Positions 58,066 to 64,000 of a stretch of 64,000 nucleotides of DNA are shown in pieces. This stretch comes from Streptomyces sp. NBC_00663 (GTDB lineage Bacteria; Actinomycetota; Actinomycetes; Streptomycetales; Streptomycetaceae), in contig NZ_CP109027.1 of NCBI RefSeq assembly GCF_036226885.1, positions 2,232,001-2,296,000 of the forward strand. Direction: 5' to 3'. Positions within the stretch are counted from its first letter, which is position 1; each line of letters starts with the position of its first letter. The translations under genes and the position numbers were made by a program. Under the pieces are notes generated by a model that was given only the letters and a program-made list of their open reading frames with translations, was not told the origin of the DNA and ran no database searches.

Positions 58066-58866
58066 ATGTTCTGGGTCCTTCTCCTCCTGCTGGCCTGGGC
58101 CGCCGCCGGTACCGCGTGTACCCGGCTGTGCCTGGCCGCCGTACGTGCTGCGGCCGTGGACACGGAAGAAGTGGCCGCGGGCCGTGGGCACGATCTGACG
58201 CTGTACGAGGCGGCGTTCCTGTCCGGCGGTCCCCGACGGGTCGCCGACCTCACCATGGTCTCGATGGCGCGCCAGCGCCGACTGCTCCTCGCGCACACCG
58301 GCTGGGCGACCGTCGTCGACCCGCGCGGCCGGGACGAGATCGAACGCTCCGTCATCGGGGCCATAGGTCCGGAGGGTCAGTCCCGCATCACCCCGGCGCG
58401 GGACGCCGCGGCCGGCGCGGCCCCGGTGCGCGGCCTCGCCGACCGTCTCGTCCGCGCGGGTCTCGCCGTGCCGGACGGGGCCCGTACGACGGTGGCGGCG
58501 GCGGTCCGCCAGGTGCAGTTCGCCGCGCTCGTGGTCCTCGCGCTGGGCGCGACCGCGCTGTTGACGCCCGCCCCGTCGGAGATGCCGCGCCAGCTCATCG
58601 CCCTGTGGTTCGCGCTGCCGCTCGCCCTCACGCTGAGCTGCCTGGCCATCGCCCGGGTCGAGGTCCACCCGTACTCGCGCTGGGCCTCCCCCGCCGGCCA
58701 GCGCCTGCTCGGCGCCCTGGCCCGCCGTACCGGAGGCGGTGACGACCGCACCTACCTCACCTCGGTCGCCGTACGGGGTATCCGCGCGGTCGGTGAACCG
58801 GACCTGCGCGCGGCCTTCGCCGAGCGCGAGCAGCACTGGCGCGACGGGCACACCAGGGGCGCATAG
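58066..58866 (+). CDS. TIGR04222-domain membrane protein
   Basis: A 266-residue protein. An N-terminal hydrophobic segment (VLLLLLAWAAAGTACTRLCL) contains two Cys, and the conserved core YEAAFLSGGPRRVADLTMVS with AHTGWATVVDP characterises the family. Two further membrane segments occur near 148-165 and 175-195, ending in a polar tail with HWRDGHTRGA. The ATG lacks a ribosome-binding site. Members of this family are commonly found near DUF692 proteins in actinobacteria, which supports a shared but undefined process. Confidence 0.82.
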   Translation: MFWVLLLLLAWAAAGTACTRLCLAAVRAAAVDTEEVAAGRGHDLTLYEAAFLSGGPRRVADLTMVSMARQRRLLLAHTGWATVVDPRGRDEIERSVIGAIGPEGQSRITPARDAAAGAAPVRGLADRLVRAGLAVPDGARTTVAAAVRQVQFAALVVLALGATALLTPAPSEMPRQLIALWFALPLALTLSCLAIARVEVHPYSRWASPAGQRLLGALARRTGGGDDRTYLTSVAVRGIRAVGEPDLRAAFAEREQHWRDGHTRGA

Positions 58867-58964
58867 GGGGCATTGGCGCCGACACCGGCCGGACGGTGCT
58901 TGCCTTCACCAACAACCGAACGAAACATCCCTTTTGTTGCTGCCGTGCACCGAAGGGATACGCC

Positions 58965-60563
58965 ATGAGAGCCCCCGCCCTCTACTCGGCCGCCGGGACC
59001 TTGATCCTGACCACACTCGCGGCCGCCCCGGCCGGCAGCACCTCGCCCGGAGTCCCGGGCGGCCTGCCGGGCGCGGTCGAGCTGCGGGGCACCGCGACGG
59101 CCGCCGCACGGGCCCAGGCGGCCGGGATCGCCTTCGGCAGGTGTCCCGACGCGGAGGACCTGCCGGCCGCGATGCGGTGCGGCACGGTGACCGTCCCGCT
59201 CGACTACGCGCACCCCGACGGCAAACAGATCAAACTCACCGTCAGCCGGGTCCGGGCCACCCACAAGGACCCCCACAACAGCAAGCACAAGGTCCCCGGG
59301 CAGGGTTCCCTGGTCTACAACCCGGGCGGACCCGGCGCCTCCGGCATGTACTTCCCGCTCATCGGCTACCTGCCCGAGTGGAAGCCGCTCGCGGCGGCGT
59401 ACGACCTCGTCGGCTACGCCCCGCGCGGCGTCGGCCGCTCCGCGCCGCTGTCCTGCGAGGACCCCAAGCACTTCCTCAAGGCGCCCTCACCGGCGCCGGT
59501 GCACCCCTCGGAGTCGTACAAGCGGGAGCGCATCGCCGAGGCGAAGGCGTACGCGCGCGGCTGCGCCAAGCGGGCGGGCAGCGCGCTGCGGCACTACACC
59601 TCGCTCAACAACGCCCGTGACCTGGACGTCCTGCGCGCCGCGCTCGGCGAGGACCGGCTGACGTTCATGGGGGCGTCGTACGGCACCTACTTCGGGGCGC
59701 TGTACGCGACGCTGTTCCCCTCGCATGTGCGGCGGATGGTGTTCGACGCGGCGGTGAACCCGGACCCGGAGCAGATCTGGTACCGCAACAACCTCGACCA
59801 GTCGGCCGCGTTCGAGGGCCGCTGGGCGGACTTCCGCGAGTGGGTCGCCAAGCACGACAAGGTGTACGGGCTCGGTGACACGGCCGAGAAGGTGCAGCGC
59901 AGCTACGACAAGGCGGCGGCGCAGCTGGCGGCGGAACCGGCCGGCGGGAAGGTCGGGCCCGGGCAGTTGCAGGGGGCGTTCCTGACCGCCGGGTACTACG
60001 ACGACTTCTGGCCGCACCGGGCGCAGGCGCTGTCCGCCTATCTCAAGGGCGATCCCAAGCCACTGATCCAGCAGGCGGGGCCGCATCCGGAGGCGGCGAA
60101 GGAGGCCGAGAACTCCAGCGCGGTGTACACGGCCGTCGAGTGCAACGACGCGGCCTGGCCCACGGAGTGGGCGGTGTGGGACCGGGACAACACACGGCTG
60201 GCGCGGGTGGCGCCGTTCGAGACATGGGACAACGTGTGGATGAACCTGCCGTGCGCGTACTGGCAGGCGCCGCGTCAGCAGGTCGTCGATGTGCGGACGG
60301 GGCCTGGGGAGTTGCCGCCCGTCCTGATTCTGGCCGCTGAGCGGGATGCTGCCGCGCCTTATCAGGGGGCGTTGGAGATGCATCGGCGGTTGTCGGGGTC
60401 GGTGCTGGTGACCGAGCGGGATGCCGGGACGCACGGGATCGGGGGTGGGCCGAATCGGTGCGTGAACGGGTATCTGGACGCGTATTTGTTGGAGGGGCGG
60501 CTTCCGGTGCGGCGCGCTGCGTGTGCGCCGCATCCGGAGCCGAAACCGCGGGCTGCCAAGTAA
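58965..60563 (+). CDS. Secreted alpha/beta-hydrolase, tripeptidyl aminopeptidase-like
   Basis: A 532-residue exported serine hydrolase. The signal peptide (MRAPALYSAAGTLILTTLAA) is followed by the S33-type peptidase fold. The oxyanion region is LVYNPGGPGASGMYF, the nucleophile elbow is FMGASYGTYFGALYA, and the C-terminal part LILAAERDAAAPYQGA ... RDAGTHGIGGG supplies Asp and His. The family includes Streptomyces SlpD/SlpE and tripeptidyl aminopeptidases that trim peptides from secreted proteins. The ATG at 58965 has AAGGGA upstream; the longer frame adds three consecutive Cys codons and is less likely. Confidence 0.92.
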   Translation: MRAPALYSAAGTLILTTLAAAPAGSTSPGVPGGLPGAVELRGTATAAARAQAAGIAFGRCPDAEDLPAAMRCGTVTVPLDYAHPDGKQIKLTVSRVRATHKDPHNSKHKVPGQGSLVYNPGGPGASGMYFPLIGYLPEWKPLAAAYDLVGYAPRGVGRSAPLSCEDPKHFLKAPSPAPVHPSESYKRERIAEAKAYARGCAKRAGSALRHYTSLNNARDLDVLRAALGEDRLTFMGASYGTYFGALYATLFPSHVRRMVFDAAVNPDPEQIWYRNNLDQSAAFEGRWADFREWVAKHDKVYGLGDTAEKVQRSYDKAAAQLAAEPAGGKVGPGQLQGAFLTAGYYDDFWPHRAQALSAYLKGDPKPLIQQAGPHPEAAKEAENSSAVYTAVECNDAAWPTEWAVWDRDNTRLARVAPFETWDNVWMNLPCAYWQAPRQQVVDVRTGPGELPPVLILAAERDAAAPYQGALEMHRRLSGSVLVTERDAGTHGIGGGPNRCVNGYLDAYLLEGRLPVRRAACAPHPEPKPRAAK

Positions 60564-60589
60564 GGCCTTCGGGATGCTGCGGGCCGGTT

Positions 60590-60645
60590 GTGGCTGGTCG
60601 CGCCCGCGCGGCGGTAGCCGCAGATTGATACAGCCCCGCGCCCCT
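60590..60645 (-). repeat. Dispersed Streptomyces-type repeat, long form, inverted
   Basis: On the minus strand it reads AGGGGCGCGGGGCTGTATCA and continues to GACCAGCCAC, matching the copy at 20991-21047 with a few changes, including the internal hairpin GCGGC...GCCGC. It fills the convergent gap between the hydrolase and hemQ and may function as a terminator there. Confidence 0.7.
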
Positions 60646-60659
60646 ACAAGCAAAAAGCC

Positions 60660-61391
60660 TCAGGCCAGGCCTGCCACCAGTTCCGCGACCGACTTCCTGC
60701 GGCCCGTGTAGAACGGGACCTCTTCGCGGACGTGCATGCGGGCCTCCGAGGCGCGCAGGTGGCGCATGAGGTCGACGATGCGGTAGAGCTCGTCGGCCTC
60801 GAAGGCCAGGAGCCACTCGTAGTCGCCGAGGGAGAAGGAGGCGACCGTGTTGGCGCGGACGTCCGGGTAGCCGCGGGCCATCTTGCCGTGGTCGGCGAGC
60901 ATGCGGCGGCGGTCCTCGTCGGGCAGGAGGTACCAGTCGTAGGACCGCACGAAGGGGTAGACGCTGACGTAGTTGCGGGGCGTCTCGTCGGCGAGGAACG
61001 CCGGGATGTGCGAGCGGTTGAACTCGGCGGGGCGGTGCAGCGCCATGTTCGACCAGACCGGCTCCAGCGCGCGGCCCAGCCTGGTGCGGCGGAAGAGGTT
61101 GTACGCCTCCTGGAGCTGGTCGGCGGTCTCGGCGTGCCACCAGATCATGAGGTCGGCGTCGGCGCGCAGTCCGGACACGTCGTAGGTGCCGCGGATCGTG
61201 ACGTCCTTGGCGGCGAGCTGGTCGAACAGCTCCTGGACCTCGTCGGCGTAGCCCGCGCGGTCCTCGGGGAGGACGTCCTTCAGTTTGAAGACGGACCAGA
61301 GCGTGTATCGGATGACCTCGTTGAGGTCCTTGGCCAGCTTGCCCTTGTTCGGGATCCGGCCGGCCTCGGGGGTGGTGGCATCGTTGGTCAT
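60660..61391 (-). CDS. hemQ: Coproheme decarboxylase (chlorite-dismutase family)
   Basis: A 243-residue haem-synthesis enzyme. It belongs to the chlorite-dismutase-like fold: [40 protein letters not shown] with a catalytic Tyr, [13 protein letters not shown] with the probable proximal His, and [20 protein letters not shown]. In actinobacteria HemQ converts coproheme to haem b as the last step of the coproporphyrin route. The ATG at 61391 lies five bases after hemY's stop, which fixes the start and operon. Confidence 0.95.
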   Translation of the reverse strand: MTNDATTPEAGRIPNKGKLAKDLNEVIRYTLWSVFKLKDVLPEDRAGYADEVQELFDQLAAKDVTIRGTYDVSGLRADADLMIWWHAETADQLQEAYNLFRRTRLGRALEPVWSNMALHRPAEFNRSHIPAFLADETPRNYVSVYPFVRSYDWYLLPDEDRRRMLADHGKMARGYPDVRANTVASFSLGDYEWLLAFEADELYRIVDLMRHLRASEARMHVREEVPFYTGRRKSVAELVAGLA

Positions 61392-61396
61392 GGTCC

Positions 61397-62848
61397 TTAT
61401 TCTCCTGCTCCTCCGTGCAGACTCTGCACCGGGTGGGCGGTGAGCTCCTGCACACCGCGCTCGTCTCCGTGGATCTCGTCGACCGCCGCGTACGCGCTCG
61501 CGACGCAGGCCGGGATGCCGACTCCGTCGTACTGGGCACCGCAGACGGCCAGGCCCGGGAGCTTCGCGAGGTGCTCGCGGACGCGGGCCACGCGCGCGTG
61601 GTGGCCGACGGGGTACTGGGGCAGACCGTCGGTCCAGCGGGTGACGCGGGTTTCGAGGGGGCTCGCGTCGAGGCCGGTGGCCTCGCGCAGATCGTGGCGG
61701 GAGACGTCGACGAGGTCTGCGTCGTCGCGGTCCAGGATCGCCGTCTCGCCGTAGCGGCCGACCGAGGTGCGCAGGACCACGACGTCCGGGTTCTCGTCGG
61801 CGATCCAGCCCCACTTCTGGGAGGCGAACGTGGCCGCCTTGATCGTGCGGCCGTCGACGGGCGGGACGAGGAAGCCGCTGCCCGCCGGGAGATCGGTGTC
61901 CGCGCGGCGGTAGGCGAGGGTGACCAGGGCCATGGAGGCGTACTCGACGGCGGCCAGTTCGGCGGCGGCCTCGGGGGCTTCCGGCCGCAGCAGGCGGGCG
62001 GCGGCGGGGGCGGGTACGGCGACGACCACGGAATCGGCGTGCAGGACGCGGTCCCCGGCCGCGACCCGCCAGCCCTCCGCGCCCTCGCGCCGCAGTTCGG
62101 TCACGGGCGCGCCGGTGATGATCTCGCCGCCTCGCGCGCGGACCGAGTCGGCGACGGCGAGCGGGAGGCTGCCGACGCCGCCCGCGAGGCCCATGAAGAC
62201 CGGGCCGGTCTGCTGGTTGGCCGCCGCCTTGGCCTGGATCTCGCGGACCGCCTCCGTCAGGGAGGTGTGGGTCCGCGCGGCCTGGAAGAGCTGCGGGACC
62301 GCCGAGCGCATCGACAGGCGGTAGGCGTCGCCCGCGTACACGCCGCCGAGCAGGGGCTCGATCAGCCGGTCGACGACCTCGCGGCCGAGCCGCGCGGCGA
62401 CGTACTCACCGACCGCCACGTCGTCGCCGACCTCGGTGCGCGGCAGGTCGGCGTCGCGCTCGATGCGGGCCAGGCCCTCGTCGGAGAGGACGCCTTCGAG
62501 AGCGGACGCGGTGCCGGGGACGCCCATGACATGGCCCTTGGGCATCGGGCGCAGGGCGCCGCGGGTCCAGATCGAGGCGGTGGCGGTGACGGGGGGCTGA
62601 AGGCGGTCGGTCAGGCCCACCTCGCGGGCCAGGGCGACGGCCTCCGGTCTGCGCGCCAGCATCGACTCCGCGCCGAGGTCCACCCGCGCGCCGGCGATCT
62701 CGCCGGGCAGCAGCTTGCCGCCGACGCGGCCGGACGCCTCCAGCACGGTCACCCGCGCCCCGCGCCCCAGCAGCCGGTGAGCCGCGGCCAGTCCCGCGAT
62801 CCCGGCCCCGATGACGACGACGTGCCCCGTCGTACCTGATCCGCTCAT
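61397..62848 (-). CDS. hemY: Coproporphyrinogen III oxidase (HemY/CgoX type)
   Basis: A 483-residue FAD enzyme that oxidises coproporphyrinogen III to coproporphyrin III. The N-terminal FAD motif is [20 protein letters not shown], then [30 protein letters not shown] and [20 protein letters not shown] are typical of the HemY branch, and the C-terminal FAD-binding [20 protein letters not shown] closes the fold. It is paired with hemQ, as expected for the Gram-positive haem route; older annotation would call it protoporphyrinogen oxidase. Confidence 0.94.
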   Translation of the reverse strand: MSGSGTTGHVVVIGAGIAGLAAAHRLLGRGARVTVLEASGRVGGKLLPGEIAGARVDLGAESMLARRPEAVALAREVGLTDRLQPPVTATASIWTRGALRPMPKGHVMGVPGTASALEGVLSDEGLARIERDADLPRTEVGDDVAVGEYVAARLGREVVDRLIEPLLGGVYAGDAYRLSMRSAVPQLFQAARTHTSLTEAVREIQAKAAANQQTGPVFMGLAGGVGSLPLAVADSVRARGGEIITGAPVTELRREGAEGWRVAAGDRVLHADSVVVAVPAPAAARLLRPEAPEAAAELAAVEYASMALVTLAYRRADTDLPAGSGFLVPPVDGRTIKAATFASQKWGWIADENPDVVVLRTSVGRYGETAILDRDDADLVDVSRHDLREATGLDASPLETRVTRWTDGLPQYPVGHHARVARVREHLAKLPGLAVCGAQYDGVGIPACVASAYAAVDEIHGDERGVQELTAHPVQSLHGGAGE

Positions 62849-63016
62849 GGCTCCACCTTCTCAGACGCCACCGACAGTGACGCCAGGGACCTTTGTCCCT
62901 TCGTACGTCCCTTCCGAGTCCCGACCGTGACCCCTTCGGAACCGCCCCGCCCCAACGTTGCGGGGCGCCCGCGCGTCGAAGGAGCGTCAGTCGTCACGAC
63001 CCTCGGGGGCACGCCC

Positions 63017-63946
63017 ATGCGCACACAACGTTCCGTACGACCCGTCCAGGCCCTGGCGGGCATCCTGCTGGCCGCCGCACTGGCTCTGTCCGGCTGCTCC
63101 GGCTCCGGATCCTCCGACAGCGGCTCCGGCAGCGACAGCGCCGCGCTGTCGGACGGGAAGGAGGCCGGCCCGGGCGGCGCCGCCGACAGCGGCGGCAGGC
63201 AGGCGAGCACCGCTCCCAAGCTCCCCACCAGCCACATCATCCGTACCGCCGAACTCACCGTGCAGGTCAAGGACGTACCGAAGGCGCTGGAGGCGGCCCG
63301 CACCACCACCGAGAACGCCGGCGGCTACATCGGCAAGGAGTCCACCTCCCGCGACGAGGAGGGCGCGGAGGAGACGCGGGTGACGCTGCGGGTGCCCGTC
63401 GACGCGTACGAGGAGGTGCTGACCGAGCTGGAGGGCTCGGGCAGGCTCATCGAGCGCACCGCGAAGGCGCAGGACGTCACCGACCAGGTCGTCGACGTGG
63501 AGAGCCGCATCACGTCGCAGCGCGCGAGCGTGGCCCGCATCCGCGAGCTGATGGACCGGGCCACCAAGCTGAGCGACGTCGTGACCCTGGAGGGCGAACT
63601 GAGCAGCCGTCAGGCCGACCTGGAAGCACTGCTCGCCCGGCAGGCCTCCCTGAAGGACCGCACGAGCCTGGCCACCATCACCCTGTCCCTGTCCGAGAAG
63701 CCGGCCGTGAAGGCCGCCGAGGACGACGATCCGGGGATCGTGGACGCGCTGGCGGGCGGCTGGGACGCGTTCGTGACGATGCTGCGCTGGATCGTGGTGG
63801 CGCTGGCGGCTGTCCTGCCGTTCGCCGCGGTCCTGGCCCTGCTCGTGCTGGCGTGGCTGCGCCTGCTCCGGCCCCGGCGCTCGCGCCGCCCGGTCCCGGA
63901 GCCCCTCCCGGTGACCGTCGAGGAGCGGGGCGGCGGGCAGCACTGA
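63017..63946 (+). CDS. DUF4349 lipoprotein
   Basis: A 309-residue exported protein. The signal ALAGILLAAALALSG leads to Cys (lipobox LSGC), then a Ser/Gly-rich linker. The DUF4349 domain (~65-235: IIRTAELTVQVKDVPKALEA; SITSQRASV-like coiled coil DVESRITSQRASVARIRELM) is followed by a C-terminal membrane helix (LRWIVVALAAVLPFAAVLAL) and an Arg-rich cytoplasmic tail. It is anchored at both ends and contains a coiled coil, suggesting an envelope structural or sensing role. The ATG at 63017 has GGGGGC upstream. Confidence 0.9.
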   Translation: MRTQRSVRPVQALAGILLAAALALSGCSGSGSSDSGSGSDSAALSDGKEAGPGGAADSGGRQASTAPKLPTSHIIRTAELTVQVKDVPKALEAARTTTENAGGYIGKESTSRDEEGAEETRVTLRVPVDAYEEVLTELEGSGRLIERTAKAQDVTDQVVDVESRITSQRASVARIRELMDRATKLSDVVTLEGELSSRQADLEALLARQASLKDRTSLATITLSLSEKPAVKAAEDDDPGIVDALAGGWDAFVTMLRWIVVALAAVLPFAAVLALLVLAWLRLLRPRRSRRPVPEPLPVTVEERGGGQH

Positions 63947-63956
63947 AATGCCCGCC
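63932..63956 (+). terminator. Hairpin spanning the DUF4349 stop codon
   Basis: GGCGGGCA and TGCCCGCC form a perfect eight-base stem around a nine-base loop that contains the TGA stop. It lies 18 bases before the next start codon, so it may attenuate rather than fully terminate. Confidence 0.45.
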
Positions 63957-63973
63957 CCACGTAGCGTGTTCGC

Positions 63974-64000
63974 ATGAACATGAACGCTGCGAGGGAACGA
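63974..64000 (+). CDS. Start of a further gene, truncated by the window end
   Basis: An ATG at 63974 opens MNMNAARER and continues past the window; a second ATG two codons later could be the real start. Nine residues do not allow an assignment. The frame and the 27-bp gap after the DUF4349 stop make a real gene likely. Confidence 0.4.

Noticed and set aside
58896..58965. N-terminal extension of the peptidase with three consecutive Cys as a hidden Cys-rich peptide for the MNIO enzyme
   Set aside because: It is in frame with the hydrolase, lacks a ribosome-binding site, and the ATG at 58965 with AAGGGA and a proper signal peptide is a better start.

Overview
The window is very GC-rich chromosomal DNA of a Streptomyces-type actinomycete. 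The clues are strong third-position G/C bias, frequent GTG starts, four-base GTGA gene overlaps, leaderless-looking promoters, a coproporphyrin-type haem pair (hemY/hemQ), and dispersed copies of a short repeat that is common in Streptomyces intergenic DNA. No rRNA, tRNA, CRISPR array, transposase or integrase was seen. Gene density is high and the content is metabolic rather than phage or plasmid.

Layout. 1-4.9 kb: the tail of an OmpR-type response regulator, its sensor kinase, and a convergent multidomain SpoIIE-type phosphatase with a CRP-like palindrome at its head. 5.0-31.2 kb: a large glycan-catabolism region. A LacI regulator follows an operon of an MFS transporter and two GH35 beta-galactosidases that carries a perfect 18-bp palindromic operator. 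Beyond it lie a secreted GH84 hexosaminidase fused to a YVTN propeller, a SIS-domain protein divergent from an RpiR regulator, a GH38 alpha-mannosidase, an ABC sugar importer without its own ATPase, a GH3 glycosidase overlapping a BadF-type (GlcNAc-kinase-like) sugar kinase, a GH5 glycosidase and a NagZ-like GH3 hexosaminidase. The enzyme set fits disassembly of complex N-glycans: galactose, GlcNAc, alpha-mannose, then the core Man-beta-GlcNAc. A recurring sequence, best form TGATTTGAACCA, lies just upstream of most of these units and suggests one regulon, perhaps of the RpiR protein.

31.2-39.5 kb: a flippase-like membrane protein, a NarK-type MFS protein, and a compact 4-hydroxyproline catabolic cluster (three-subunit D-hydroxyproline dehydrogenase, DapA-family deaminase, proline racemase-like epimerase, GntR regulator) with a recurring GTGACAT element. 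Together with the glycan genes this would suit growth on glycoproteins or hydroxyproline-rich protein.

39.5-64 kb: mostly housekeeping and conserved actinobacterial genes: a FAD monooxygenase-like protein, msrB, murC, a RibD-like reductase, zapE, a carbonic anhydrase/SulP bicarbonate pair behind a palindrome-rich 0.5-kb leader, an SPFH protein, a Tat-exported PhoX/DUF839 protein, a CE4 deacetylase, a 59-residue CxxC protein, a small ABC exporter, a PTH2-like protein, a TetR regulator, a mycothiol-dependent-isomerase-like protein, and a DUF692 (MNIO) / DUF4142 / TIGR04222 set. The window closes with a secreted peptidase, hemQ-hemY, a DUF4349 lipoprotein and the first codons of a further gene.

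The most interesting items are the putative N-glycan regulon and its shared operator, a GH5 gene whose best ribosome-binding site faces an AUC codon, a dispersed repeat inserted in frame inside a gene, and the MNIO module with a hypervariable linker.
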